From positions 16,068,501 through 16,132,500 of the forward strand of contig CM056734.1 in assembly GCA_029844215.1 (NCBI GenBank): 64,000 nucleotides of DNA, read 5' to 3'. Positions 1 to 11,257 of this stretch are shown here, piece by piece. The notes under the pieces are model-generated. The model was not told where the DNA came from and made no database searches. It was given only the letters and a program-made list of their open reading frames with translations. The DNA is from Przewalskia tangutica. Taxonomy: Eukaryota > Streptophyta > Magnoliopsida > Solanales > Solanaceae. Numbering within the stretch: the stretch's first letter is position 1; every line of letters begins with the position of its first letter. The position numbers and the translations under genes were made by a program.

Positions 1-73
1 TAAGGGTGTTCAATTAATCTCTACTCTCAGTTCTTGCAAATTAATCGAATTCAGGTGTAACAGAGAACGATGT

Positions 74-1699
74 TTACATGGTGGAAAGTGATCGCTTAGT
101 TCCAATAACGAGGCTGGTAACATTGACAACAGAGATTAGATCAAGTAATGCTTTGGCTGGTGATTTACTCTCCACAAGTACAGTATCTACTGGTACCTGC
201 ATCCCCCAGTTATAACAATGTCACAATAAGAATCAACCTCTGAATTTGGGCAACTGAGGATTTTGCAAATAATGTAGAAATGCACCTACTTTGGCATCAT
301 TGCACAGGCGGATGTACTTTTCCAAGAGATTTTTCCGCCTGTTGCTCTCTTCATTTACGTAGGCTTGCACCTGCTGTTGGGTCAATTGGCTTCTTGATAA
401 CTTCCCAACTTCCAATACAAAATTCAAATTGTTAACGAGTTGGTCAGCAGGTCCTCTTTATTTTTGGCTTTTTACCTGATTAAAATTTCCTCTTTTTGCT
501 AAAATGTGTTCAAGAACCATGCAAACTTTAGTTAGAACACAGATGACGTAATAGACAAATACTGTCTTCACCTCAACTAGCCTTTTAATTGACAAAACAC
601 CAGATTCATTGTGACATACTGACATAACCTAAGCTTCTTGTCAAGGTAGGCAGCTTTCAGTTTTGTCGTTAGCTACTACAAGACTTTAATTTTGGGTTGG
701 CTCACCTCGAGAGAAACTAACATATTCATCAATAACCACCAAGGATATGGTAGAATTATAAATGCTCCTTTACCATTAATAAGAAGTCTCATGTTTAAGT
801 TCCTTTACACTGAATAAGAAGTCTCATGTTCAAACTCAGGGACTAGAATTCCTAAAAAAAACCATAGTGGGTTTTTTCGTTTTTACAAAATGAAAACGGA
901 TTAATCGGGCCAATAAATTTTAGACACTAGATGATTAAACAAAAGAAAATGTTCATCAAGAATTTGAATATTGATATTAACATCTGTGATCGGCCCACGT
1001 CTTTCCGTGAAGAGGCTGCTGCAGATAGTAGTTTATGCAAAATTTTGTCAAAAGTCTTGTTAATCTATAATTACAATTCGGCTTGTACGCAAGTTTGAGT
1101 CTAGGGTTGTAAGACTTTACTGTACTAAATCTCCAATTGAAGTTTATTTTACACTATTTTTTCAAATAGTGCCGGTCTATTGTATACACACATTGTTCCC
1201 CAGAAAAATATATTTAATTCCGCCGATGACCACTTGGTTGAAATTTCTCCGGCTCTAGCCTTCGGAAGTAAGGAATTGGAACCAGAATGTTAAATATTTT
1301 AATCATGTAATGAAAAAAACAATTCATATTCTTGAATTCCCTATTTTGCTTGATATGCTGATTATCCTAACTTGACATTGCCCTGTTTTCTTGAATACAT
1401 CATGCTGTTTCCTAGCAATTTTCCTATGTCTTTGCCACTGTTTTGGATGAAGCATAAAATTCACACACTAAAATTGACAAATAACGCTTACCTGGTGAAG
1501 GGATATAGGTAATGGGAGGAAAAACATGCACGAGACAAATGCGAATTCCAGGGGAGCTAGCATGATCAAGTGCCCATTGAAGAACATGCAAGTCATTTTT
1601 TCCAACTGCTACATAAACATCATTGATCACCCCTCCATCTTTGTTGCTAATTACTTCACTCTTGCTATCTTCTCCGATTTCTTCGATTTCCCAAGACAT
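74..1699 (-). CDS. Universal stress protein (USP-domain) gene, three exons, possibly continuing beyond the left edge
   Basis: Exons on the minus strand are 1699-1492, 408-290 and 196-74; the introns (1491-409 and 289-197) have GT-AG ends and the joined length (450 nt) stays in frame, giving 149 residues. Exon 1 starts MSWEIEEIGE and carries the first USP beta strand (DVYVAVGKNDLHVLQWALDH) and the VHVFPP segment. Exon 2 gives VGKLSRSQLTQQQVQAYVNE and the RRKNLLEKYIRLCNDAK helix, and exon 3 gives VPVDTVLVES, ALLDLISVVN and TSLVIGTKRS. These are hallmarks of the small plant USP or the USP head of U-box kinases; USP domains bind nucleotide in some members. The stop follows TKRSLSTM, earlier than I expect for the family, and the bases at the stop (ATGTAAAC) also make a usable splice donor. 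The gene may therefore continue left of base 1, or may be truncated. The function of this copy is unknown. Confidence 0.8.
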
Positions 1700-1996
1700 C
1701 TCTTTCTAAATCCCAATAATGCTACTATGCAAGTAGTGAATTTTACTCCCACTCCCTCATCAGTCCAAAAAGGGAAAAAATAAATGGCTTAGTGGGGACT
1801 AGGGATAAACAATGTGGACTAGAAAAAGGAATAGATATGGAAGGAGGAAACAAATATTAAATGATTACGGAATTGGCAGAATATGAGGTAAAGCAAAGGT
1901 CGTCGCTATCGAAGACACAAAGTAAGGAAAAAAGTTTGGTTCTCTTTTTGTCAACATTTGCAGGCTTAGGACATGTCACATTATAATATTCTATGT
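1700..1996. other. Upstream flank of the USP gene
   Basis: Presumed promoter and 5' leader of the minus-strand USP gene. It is AT-rich with no further coding sequence. I could not place a TATA box or start site with confidence. Confidence 0.4.
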
Positions 1997-2275
1997 GCCC
2001 GTTTGGTTGAGCTTATTTTAAACTCGTAAGTGGTTTTTTTAAAGTGTTTGATTGAACTTATTTTCAAATAGGAGTATGAGCTTATTTTAAAATAAACACT
2101 TATTCCAAAAGCTCAAAATTTGGACTTTTTGGAGGAAATTTTCTTTAGGCTTTAATTTTTTTGTTTTTTATACAAAAGTATTTTTTTATTGGCAACCAAA
2201 CACCTAACAACTTTTTGATAAAAACTCTACTACTACAAACACTTTTTAATAAGCTGTACCAAACGAAGCCATGTG
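1997..2275. repeat. MITE-like inverted-repeat element, copy 1
   Basis: The ends are imperfect inverted repeats: CCGTTTGGTTGAGCTTATTT on the left, and the complement of AATAAGCTGTACCAAACGAA on the right. The flanks share ATGTG, a possible short target duplication. The interior (tacaaaagta, attggcaaccaaacacctaac, aaaaactctac) closely matches the sequence at 23858-24440, so this is one dispersed family. There is no coding capacity. The superfamily is uncertain; a hAT-type MITE is plausible. Confidence 0.65.
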
Positions 2276-2939
2276 CCGCTGTGCCTTTTATGTAAAAAAA
2301 AAAAAAAAACTGTGATTTCTATTTCTCTAGTGAAACATGCTTTCCTCCTATTTTTTTCCCTTTGGACCAACCTCAGATAGCGATCTAAGAGGGAATATAT
2401 TGAATCATCTAGGTTGTTTTCAATGGGAATTTAAGCTTTTTGCACGAGGTAAAGTGTTTTTGGACCATACCATGATGTTCTAAAAATGCATGCCAATTGG
2501 TAGTAACTCAAAGATGCTCTGCAAAAAATGGTGGAGTAGGATATTTTTAGATAACATGAATGATGATAAGGTTTTCATCAGAATGGTATAATAAAATAAA
2601 TTTTGGATTTATTGATCATCTTCCTTTTCGTACTATTCCTTAATCAACCACAACCACTTCAGATATCTCTAGAGCAACTTTTCCCCACACAAAAATCCAA
2701 TATGCCACGAAAATATTACCCATCTAAAATAGTACTACTTGGAAAAGATTGAGGCAAAAAATATCAGCAGAGGTTTGTGGAAATCCACTGTAAATCATAT
2801 ATCATTCATTTATTGTGATATTTTCTGTTGGTGGCTTGTTCTTTGGACAACTAGTTAGGTCACGTCTTGGAAACTTCCAATTGACAGATTAAGACTATAA
2901 ACATCTTCTGATCACATCAGTAGCCCTGAGACCATTTGG
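2276..2939. other. Intergenic, AT-rich
   Basis: Contains a 16-A run near 2294 and no credible ORF. No repeat or regulatory element is recognised. Confidence 0.4.
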
Positions 2940-3200
2940 GCTTTAAGCAAAATTTCATGCTTATTCATTGATGAGGGGAAAGTCCCGAAGGCGAAATTCC
3001 TCACCTGCACCAGAGGCCTCTTGATCAGGTGAGATGTAAATCGAGAAATATGCGTGAGTGGCAGCCCTGTAAGGGAGAGGACCAACGGGACACGAACCCA
3101 ATAACAACCCTTGCAATATTTCAGCAAAGACTGTCACCACACGAATTCGAACCCGCGACGTCGGGTAGTTGTACTCCAATCACCTTGCCATTTACCAACT
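2940..3200 (-). repeat. tRNA-derived SINE-like sequence
   Basis: Read on the minus strand, the sequence opens near 3198 with an A-box-like stretch (ATGGCAAGGTGATTGG). About 35 bases later comes a clear polymerase III B box (GGGTTCGAATTC), followed by an unrelated body. That is the architecture of plant tRNA-derived SINEs. No clean target duplication was found, so the 3' end is approximate. The ORFs that cross it are not real genes. Confidence 0.6.
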
Positions 3201-3489
3201 CGTAACTAGTATGAAAATCAGACAATAGAAGCTAAAACTGGAAGCTTTATCTTTACCCCTGGTTTAGAAATTCTTAGTTCATGCGGTTAGCTAATTTCCA
3301 TTTGTCCGTTTCGGGGACAGGGATACATGTATGTAAGTATAATCAAGGAAACATTTGTCCGTTTCTAATACATGAGACCCCACCTTTCTTTTATTGTTCA
3401 TCTAATTTGTTCCTTTTTTAACTTTGATCAGGTAAACTAGTAAATATTTCATAAAAAAATAATGTATCTTTCTCGAAGAGATGATAAAT
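3201..3489. other. Intergenic flank left of the Copia element
   Basis: AT-rich sequence without recognisable features, ending at the outer edge of the Copia LTR. Confidence 0.4.
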
Positions 3490-3684
3490 TGTAAGATGAT
3501 ATTAATCTCTCTTGAGGAGTCTTTCATTAATATCAAAGTATATATAGAGTACAATGTTCATCCCTTATATAATAGGAATCCTAAGCCTATACAAAGTAGG
3601 AATCCTAGTCTTACCATAATTATATTTACACAATATATGAAAATATTCTAATTATGGATAGGGAATAATATTGTCTCTATTTAC
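3490..3684 (-). repeat. 3' LTR of the Copia element
   Basis: 195 bp, nearly identical to 14005-14200 with scattered substitutions (for example tataataggaat against tacaatagaaat). It has TG...CA ends on the element strand. No obvious polypurine tract precedes it. Confidence 0.9.
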
Positions 3685-3688
3685 ACGT

Positions 3689-5540
3689 TTACACACCCAA
3701 TCGGAGGAGGAGGAGGCCGAGGCCGGCGGATCTCAAGTCGAAATAAGCATGCAGGAAGTCCTTTGGTAAATATGTCTGCATACTATAGAATGATGGAACA
3801 TGTAACACTCTGATATGACATAGCGCAACTTTCTCACGAACGAAGTGTAGGTCTATCTCAATATGCTTGGTTCGCTGATGTTGAACCGGATTATGAGAAA
3901 GATAGATGGCAGAGATGTTATCAATACAATAGATGTCGACGCGAAGGACATCAAGTTCTAATATGAAATTTACGAGCCAACAAATCTCATTACTACGTTT
4001 GGCGTCCTCTGTACTCGGCACCGACCGAGGTGAGATAGGGTAGTCGCCGACGGACAGAAATCGATTATCCCGTAAGAAACACAAAGCGGAGGTGGAGCGT
4101 CGCGTGTCCGGACACCCTGCCCAATCTGCATCCGTATATGAAAGCAACCTGTTTGGTACAGAGGGGTAGGTGAAAATCATAATCAAGAGTGTCCTTAATG
4201 TATCGAATGATACGCTTAAGAGCAGTGAAATGAGACTCCCTGGGCATGCATGAATAAGCACACCTGCTGAACAACATAAGTTATGTCTGGCCTAGTGAAG
4301 GTGAGATACTGAAGTGCACCTGCAAGGCTCCTATACAGAGTAGGATCAGAGACTGGAGCACCATCCATGTCACTGAGCTTAGATTTGGAATCAACTGGAG
4401 TAGGCACCACTTTGCAGTTCGCCATTTTAGCCCTGTACACAATCTCTCTGCATACTTACGCTGACACAAGAACATATGATTGGCAGACCTGGTCACTGAT
4501 ATCCCCAAAAAGTAACCCAGCTTCCCCAAATCAGTCATTGCAAATTCGGACTTAAGCAGGCAATAATCCCATTTTTCAATTCGTCGGAGGAGGTAGTAAG
4601 AACAATGGCATCCACGTAAAGTAATAAGTAAGCAGTGCTACTACCTCGATGAAAAATGAAAAGTGATGTATCACTCTTGCTGCATACAAACCCAATCTGC
4701 AAGATATACCTGGCAAAGCGATCATACCACGCACGGGGGGCCTGTTTCATGTCATATAGTGACTTACGGAGTCGGCACACATAGTAAGAAACTGCTAGAT
4801 GGGTGAACCCTGGCGGCTGATGCATGTAGATTGTCTCTCTCATATCCCCTTGTAAGAATGCATTCTTCACATCAAGCTGATGGATCGGCCAGTGTTTGCC
4901 CATGGCAATGCTCAAAACTGTGCGGATGGTAGCCGGTTTGACAACCGGGCTGAAGGTCTCACCACAATCAATGCCCTCCTGTTGATTTGTGTCATTAGCC
5001 ACAAGTCTTGCCTTATACCTCTCAAGATCTTCACTGTCTCTGAATTTGTGACGAAATAGCCACAGACAACGAATCACATTCACCCCCTCAGGTCTAGGTA
5101 CTAGATCTCATGTGTGCTGTTTAGTTAAAGCATTGAATTCCTCAGTCATAGCCGCATTCCAATTAGGGTCTTGTTTGGCCAATATAGGATTCTTGGGAAT
5201 TGGTGAAATAGTTTGGGCAGACAAGTTAAATTGGACTTTGGGTTTGAAGATTTCATGCTTTGCATGAGTTTTCATTTGGTGAGTGGGGATAGTGGGAGGT
5301 TCCAAGGCGGAGGGATTTGTTGGATATGGAGAAGGAGGGACAGACGCCGGAGTAGGCACCGCGCATGAGGAGGAATCGGCAGCGCCGTGATCGTTGTCGC
5401 GGTGTTGGAGGCCCGGCACTTCTACGATGTTTTGGCGCCGCGCGCTTAGACTGGACGCCATGTCGGCGTTGAATCGAGGACTGTTCGCAGGAGTTTTGGC
5501 GCCGCGACGACCGCGCCGACTGAAGAACTGCTATGCTCAA
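3689..5540 (-). pseudogene. Copia pol fragment: reverse transcriptase and RNase H, degenerate
   Basis: From high to low coordinates there is the proline-rich linker ahead of RT (ending PIPKNPILAKQDPNWNAAM). Next come RT motifs RYKARLVA, TFSPVVKPATIRTVL, QLDVKNAFLQGD and SLYDMKQAPRAWYDRF. The catalytic box reads YVDAIVLT where YVDD is expected. Then follow LGKLGYFLGI, YRSLAGALQYLTFTRPDI, and RNase H motifs YTDADWAGCPDTRRST and RTKHIEIDLHFVREKV. The reading frame changes several times (near 5100, 4540, 4440 and 4270), so no single polyprotein is encoded. Loss of the second catalytic aspartate alone should abolish polymerase activity. Integrase, expected upstream, is absent. Confidence 0.9.
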
Positions 5541-5774
5541 GTTGACTTAGGATGATGGGAGAGATGGCAGACTCGTCAAGAAAAGAGTAATCCGGTTTCT
5601 GCAGTCAGATGAGTTGAAAACGACACTATTGACATTGGCAAACTCCCAAGCACAATTCGTCACAGAGACAAGGTCATTCATGGCAGAAACTAAGTACTCA
5701 ATTTCAACCTTGACCAATTCCCAAGCAATAATGACCAACTCTCAGACCCGCCTATGGCGAGACGAGATCTTCTA
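5541..5774. other. Junction between Copia pol and truncated Gypsy element A
   Basis: Left of this stretch is Copia linker sequence; right of it is Gypsy gag-protease on the opposite strand. Neither Copia integrase nor the Gypsy left LTR is present, so a deletion must have removed both. A minus-strand ORF here (5547-5738) has no recognisable homology. Confidence 0.5.
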
Positions 5775-5782
5775 TTAGGGGT

Positions 5783-6895
5783 TTGGAAACTCAAATAGGG
5801 CAGTTGACAGAGAAGTTGAGTGATAGACCTCAGGGGGCTCTCCCCAATAAGACAGTGATGAATCCAGGGGAGCAATGCCAAGCAATCAGTCTGAGAAGTG
5901 GGAAGCAATTAGAGCAGTGGGCCCCCCAACCAGGAGTGGAGAAGACAGTTGAAATAGAAAATGAGGGGGTTACTGATGACCGCCCTAATGTAGAGAAGGC
6001 TCCACCGGCAGTAAGGAGAGAATATGTAGACAGAATCCCTTATCCTCAAAGACTGCAGAAGAAGTCCTTAGACAAGGAGTTTTTCAAGTTTTTAGAGGTC
6101 TTCAAAAAACTGCTTATTAATCTCCCGTTCATTGAAGCTTTAGCGCAAATACCAGCATATGTAAAATTCATGAAGGACATCCTGTTTAAGAAGAAGAAGT
6201 TGGCGGATTATGAGACAATAGACCTGACAGATGAGTGCAGTGCAATCTTGCAGAAGAAACTGCCCCCTAAGTTGAAGGATCCAGGGAGTTTCACCCTACC
6301 TTGCACTATAGGTAAGGTGACATGTAAACGGGCTTTGTGTGACTTAGGGGCCAGTATCAACTTGATGCCTCTCTCTGAGTTTAAAAGACTCGGTTTGGGG
6401 GAAGCAAAACCGACTACAGTGAACCTGCAGCTAGCTGATCGCTCAGTCGTACATCACAGAGGTATTATTGAAAATGTGTTAGTGAAAGTGGACAAATTTA
6501 TCTTCCATGCTGATTTCCTCATTCTGGATATGGAGGAGGATGAAGATATGCCCATCATTCTTGGGAGACCATTTCTAGCCACAGGAAGGACTCTTATTGA
6601 TGTTGAGAAAGGGGAGTTGAAGCTTAGAGTTCAGGATGAAGAAATGGCATTCAAGGTGTTTCAGCGACCACCTGAGCCAGAGTTAACCTTCAAAGTTTTC
6701 AGACCACTCACTGAGCCCCGAGTCGATGAGAGATGTTTTGCTATTGGGGCAGTTGACAAGGTTGTGCCTGGGAAAAACCTCACTAGTATTGATGCTTGTG
6801 GGGTACCATTGAAGAAAAGTGTGGAGACTAGGAGTAAGACCAGGGCAGCAACAAATAATGAAACAATAATGAACCCTCGCAAATCAATTACGTGA
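5783..6895 (+). pseudogene. Gypsy gag C-terminus plus aspartic protease ORF (Athila type), 5'-truncated
   Basis: This open frame of 370 codons begins at an internal methionine; the homologous segment starts slightly upstream. It opens with METQIGQLTEKLSDRPQGAL and ISLRSGKQLE, the conserved gag tail of Athila/Tat-type elements. The retropepsin domain follows: CDLGASINLMPLSEF with the DLGAS active site at about residues 188-192, ADRSVVHHRGIIENVLVKV, and the flap-distal motif PIILGRPFLATGRTLIDV. The frame closes with TGA after KSIT, where reverse transcriptase would normally begin in the family. No lesion is visible inside the frame, but the gag N-terminus and the leader are gone, so no complete protein is made from this copy. 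Confidence 0.85.
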
Positions 6896-7760
6896 AAAGA
6901 AGAGAGAAGAAAGAAGGCGATTGGTCTTTGAGATGGTTATGTGGAGGGGGAACTCTACCCCCTTAATCTAGTAAGTGAATTGCGTCCGGCTAAAAGACGT
7001 TAAATACAACGCTACTTGGGAGGCAACCCAATGTTTTAATTCTGTTATTTCAATTTTTGTTTTAGTTTGTTTTATTTTGTCTTGAACGGTCTCACGTTTG
7101 GTACTTTTGAGTTGTGTGTATGGACAAGTGAGCAAATCGGGGACATAACACGAAGAGAAGGGAAAAATGAAAAAATTGGGTTGGCACCGTGGTGCCGTCA
7201 TGCAGAACCGCAGTGCCAAATCTTTAGAGGGGCCACAATACTTTAGGCACCGCGGTGCCGAGACGGAATTTTCAGAATTAAAAGCCCTAACCCCCAATTC
7301 TTTTCTCAATCCACCACAAATCACTCATTCTCTCTAAAATCTTGAAATCCTTTCCCTTACCCACGAAAGTCCCCCACAAACCTTCCTAAATTCATCCAAA
7401 AATTCCTACAAAAACACTCACATCTTGCACAATCATCATTACTCCAATTGGGTCAAGAAATTGGTGAAGAACAACTCTTCAAAAAAAAAAAAGGTAAAAC
7501 TTCATCATTGTTCTTGTGATTTCAAGACTAGTAGGGATAGTAACTTGCAAGTTTGGGGGTGTAAGGAATTCGTGGGTGTATCTGGGGTATTGTTGGGCTG
7601 TCTAGTTGTGCGAATTGAGGCGTTTTGCGGTGTAATTATTGTGGGTTGTTGATGTGGTATGTGATTGTTTGGTTAATTGTTGTTGTCTTGCGGGAGAATT
7701 ATTGGGAAACTACGAGAAAACAAAGAAAATGCTGTCGAAAATTTCCCAACAATTTTCAAT
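6896..7760 (+). other. Post-protease spacer and leader of the downstream ORF in element A
   Basis: The spacer holds the sequence around 7010-7035 (cgctacttgggaggcaaccc), which recurs in element C on the other strand near 59345. At 7190-7265 are GC-rich short palindromes (ggcaccgtggtgcc and ggcaccgcggtgcc). A polypurine-tract-like AAGTTTGGGGG lies at 7549-7559. A 12-A run at 7480-7491 follows a likely untranslated leader. No RT or integrase remnant is present. Confidence 0.6.
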
Positions 7761-10102
7761 ATGGCCTCTAGGAAACGAACTTCAAGAGCTTCAACATCTT
7801 CATCCACCCCAGACTATGACGTGACTCTATTCTCCAACAAACAAGCGGAGGATCGATACAACAAGATTAGCACTAGGCCCTTGATACCAGAAAGAGGACT
7901 GGATTACCAGGCCAGGTGATGCGCGATTTATGCACACACTAAACGCAAGTGCACGTGTCGTGACAAGTAATATAGTCTAGAAGACCGAGTTATCGTCCTC
8001 ATGGATTAGTGTTCAATTCTCAAATTCAATTCTACGGTATCTATTTGGTGACCGATGATTGATAGATTGTTTATAACTATAATTAAGAATGCTAACTAGA
8101 CTACTTTGTTTTACTTCAGTTATGGTGGAAATAGGGCTTCCAAATCTCCTCAACTGTCCGCTCATCTTACTTGTTAATGCAATTAATTATGATTCTTCTT
8201 CTATTTTGAGATAGCAGGTTAACTGAGCCGTTTTATACTCCTGTTAAGGTAATATAAACACTCAACCCCAATATAGAACTCTTCTACCTTTCGGTGATAA
8301 GATTGACTATAAAGGAGGATTTAGAGCAATAACCTATTAATACTACACAAGTATCGGGGTACTTTCGGCCACGATTTAACCTATGTTTATTCAACTATAG
8401 CATATTCACAATCTCCCCTTTCAGCTTTCGATTAGAAATCATATTGATTATGATAATTAGTGATCAATTAATTATCAAACATTCAAGACAATTATTGAAT
8501 AAATCTCAACAATGATAAGAAGAACCAAAAACATGCATTAATTCATAAGAATAAGTTTCAAGTGATTTGACATGGAAAGCCCTAGATTAAGTTAGTTCCT
8601 AGCCATAGACATGACAAGAACTAAATTAACATCCAACATAAACTATAAAGAAATAAAACAAGAAACAAGAAATTACTAAGAAGTGGTCTTCAATCTTGAT
8701 CTCGAGTTGTGTGAATTGCGCGGTTTGGAACCTCTAATTCGACCTAAAGGTTGTTTTTATAGCCTCAGCGTTTTGAGTTTTCCTTGAGGCCTTCGCCCAT
8801 TCCATTCGAATATGTCGCTTTTCCGCTTGGCGCGCGGCCACCAGAATCGCGCGGCCTCAAACTCACTGCGTCTCGTAAATTGGGCGCGGAACTCGACTCT
8901 GTTGGAGGCGCGCGCATGGCCGCCGCCGTGTTTCATGCCCGGTTCGCCAACTTTCTCGCTTTTCGAGCTCTGGAACCTCTGTTTCTGCTCTCTTTTTGCT
9001 CCTTTTTCCGCCAATGAGCCACTTTAAACCAATATGACTCAAAAGAAAGAAAATCTATCCTACGACGACACGTATTTGTACAAAAATGGGCAAAAGACTA
9101 ACTAAAAATGACTTAAAAGGTGTATATAAAATACACCGATCACCAGGCCATTTGATGATAATGATGACTATGAGCCTATTAGGGCCAGGATCGAGGAAAA
9201 TGGGTGGATAAGGTTTACCAATTCGGAGAGGATCACACTACAGAATTCTAGCCTTGTAAGGGAATTCTACGCGAATTACCATGAGCAAGAGGATGGGTGG
9301 TGTTATGATAGAGGAAAATATGTATGCTGGCCCAAACAAATGAATGCTACACTGGACTATGATGTGGAGGACCGGGGCGATAATCCTAACCATTTCAGAA
9401 ATTGGTCACGAAACGTCAACCACATCATGTGGGATGAAGTTGCGCAGACATTGTGCTACCCAGGCGCTGAGTTTAGTTTTTCCCGCAACGAATCCAAGGA
9501 GACTTGCCCGCTGCCAATTTAATAGAACAGCCAAAGGATGGCTATATTTCGTAAGTGCACGCTTGATCCCGTCAACTTATTTCACAAATGTTCCTTCAGA
9601 CAGGATCAAGCTCATTTATGGCATCATGAGGGGCATGACAATTGATGTGGGAAAAGAAGTAGTGCAGAGCATAAGGGAGATTAGTAGGCTGACTACTACA
9701 GGCGGATTGGGACATGGTTCACTCATCACTGCCTTATGTGAAAGGCATGGAGTCCCAACATTCGCCACTGATATCCTAGAGAAGAGTCAGTCGACTGTGA
9801 CCTACAGTTTAGTGCACTCCTTCCTTGACCAAAGCCCAGCAGCCAGGGGAAGAGGCCCAGCAGCAGCAGAGCCAGCAACCATGGATGAAGAGGAGTTTGA
9901 GGCAGAGGCACACGCGATAGAAGCGGTAGCCCATCACCCTCACGGCCTTCGAGCCTCGATGTCAATGATGGAGCAGATGCTCATGAATCAACAGAGGATG
10001 ATGCAGAGCCTGGACAACTTGACCCAACGTGTTGATGGTTTGAGCTCCAGGTTCGATCAATGGACCATGCATTACCCGCCACCGCCACCACCGCCATTTT
10101 GA
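7761..10102 (+). pseudogene. Downstream ORF of element A (putative plant transposon protein / Athila ORF-1-like), interrupted by a solo LTR
   Basis: The ORF starts MASRKRTSRASTSSSTPDYD and reads RPLIPERGLDYQAR up to 7916. The solo LTR 7917-9142 and one copy of its 5-bp duplication intervene. The frame resumes exactly at 9148 with PFDDNDDYEPIRARI, LVREFYANYHEQE and NPNHFRNWSRNVNHIMWDEV. Near 9500 there is a one-base frameshift. The second half continues as RCQFNRTAKGWLYFVSARL, MTIDVGKEVVQSIREISRL, TGGLGHGSLITALCERHGV, a methionine-rich coiled-coil-like stretch (MMEQMLMNQQRMMQSL) and a C-terminal proline run ending PPPPF. Without the insertion it is about 370 codons. The ORF in element C (58500-57318) is homologous throughout. 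No catalytic motif is visible and the function is unknown. The VREFYAN-type core resembles what databases call a putative plant transposon protein. Confidence 0.85.
7917..9142 (-). mobile_element. Solo LTR B of the element-C family, 1226 bp, target duplication CCAGG
   Basis: The sequence begins TGATGCGCGATTT and ends ACACCGATCA, matching both LTRs of element C (54746-56115 and 60175-61563) in content and orientation. It is flanked by CCAGG at 7912-7916 and 9143-9147. Removing it with one duplication restores the host ORF in frame (Y-Q-A-R-P-F-D). It is therefore the LTR-LTR recombination product of a full element inserted into element A. Within it, 8820-8960 is a GC-rich block with gcgcgcggcc-type palindromes. 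Confidence 0.93.
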
Positions 10103-11257
10103 ACTGCTATTGTATGTAAGTCGTCCCATTTTAATCCTTGAGTCTTTTACACATTTGAGACAATGTGTAGTTTAAGTTTGGGGGGTTTATATTTAGGTGT
10201 TTTCAATTATTTTTGTGAGTCTTTTTCAATTATTTTTGTGTGTTTTTGTTGAGTCATAATTTTTTTATGATCATGCATGTTGTAGTTGCTGAAAATGCCT
10301 AATTAAATTAAGTGGGATAATGTAATGGAATTAGAGGCTAAAAATATGTGTGTTCAAGTTAAACATGCCAAAAATTCATGAAAATCTGATTGTTTGAGAT
10401 ATTTGCGCTTAGCTTATGCATGTCTATTGAAAATGTCTATGACGTCTGTTTGTTTGTTATTTGAAGCGAAATAATTATGACATATATGTTAGGGAGATGA
10501 CTCAGACATTTCTTTGTTAGCCCTTCTTACCATTCACTACCTACCTTGCACTAAAATGTATCCCTAGTCAGTCCCTTTGAGCCTAAAAATAAGTTATTTT
10601 CTTTGACACCCCATGAATCCCTTGTGTGCCATAAGCTTTAATTTTAAAATTGGGATGAAAAAAAGTGAAAAAGAAATACAAAAAAAGAGTGAAAAATTGA
10701 TGCACCCCAATGAAAGAAATATAAAAGCTTAAGTTTGGGGGTGCCTATGTGAATATGTTTCAGACTCTCAAAAAGAGAAAAGGAGAGTGATAGGTATGAA
10801 CTGAAAAAGAATACCAAAAAGAAGGACAAGATGGTTGACTGAGAAAAACGCTTATGGTATGTAAATTGAGCCTAAATGCCCACTTTTACCTACCCCTGCC
10901 TAACCCTACATTACAACCCTGAAAAGTCCTAAAGATCTCTAGAATATATGTTCATGATTAATGGAGAATAGCAAGTAAACAGACTCATAGAACTAAATGA
11001 AATTGACATGCATGGTTTAGTATTCATATTTCCATTGATTATGATTGAACTGAATTTGCGAAATATCTGGCTTGAAATTCTAAATTGTTATATACTCATG
11101 TCAAACATGTTCCAACATGTTATCCCACTAACGTTTATGCTTTTGCAAAGTAACCTTGTGCAGCTGTGCGATTTGAATCTTTGAGTATTTTTATTTTTGT
11201 TTCTTTGTTTTGTTTTGTTCTTTGCTCGAGGGCGAGCAAAATTCAAGTTTGGGGGTT
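10103..11257 (+). other. Long 3' non-coding region of element A with repeated polypurine-like motifs
   Basis: About 1.15 kb between the downstream ORF and the LTR, with no coding capacity. AAGTTTGGGGG occurs at 10174-10184, 10731-10741 and 11245-11255. The last is the expected polypurine tract next to the LTR and is preceded by gagggcgagcaaaattc. Element C has the same motif at matching distances on its strand. Confidence 0.7.

Noticed and set aside
3000..3180. tRNA-like B box near 3150
   Set aside because: No cloverleaf or anticodon arm can be formed; it belongs to a SINE, not a tRNA gene. The same applies to 27400, 47860 and 52010.
8784..9027. Three overlapping ORFs on both strands
   Set aside because: They lie in the GC-rich block of solo LTR B; stop-poor composition explains them.
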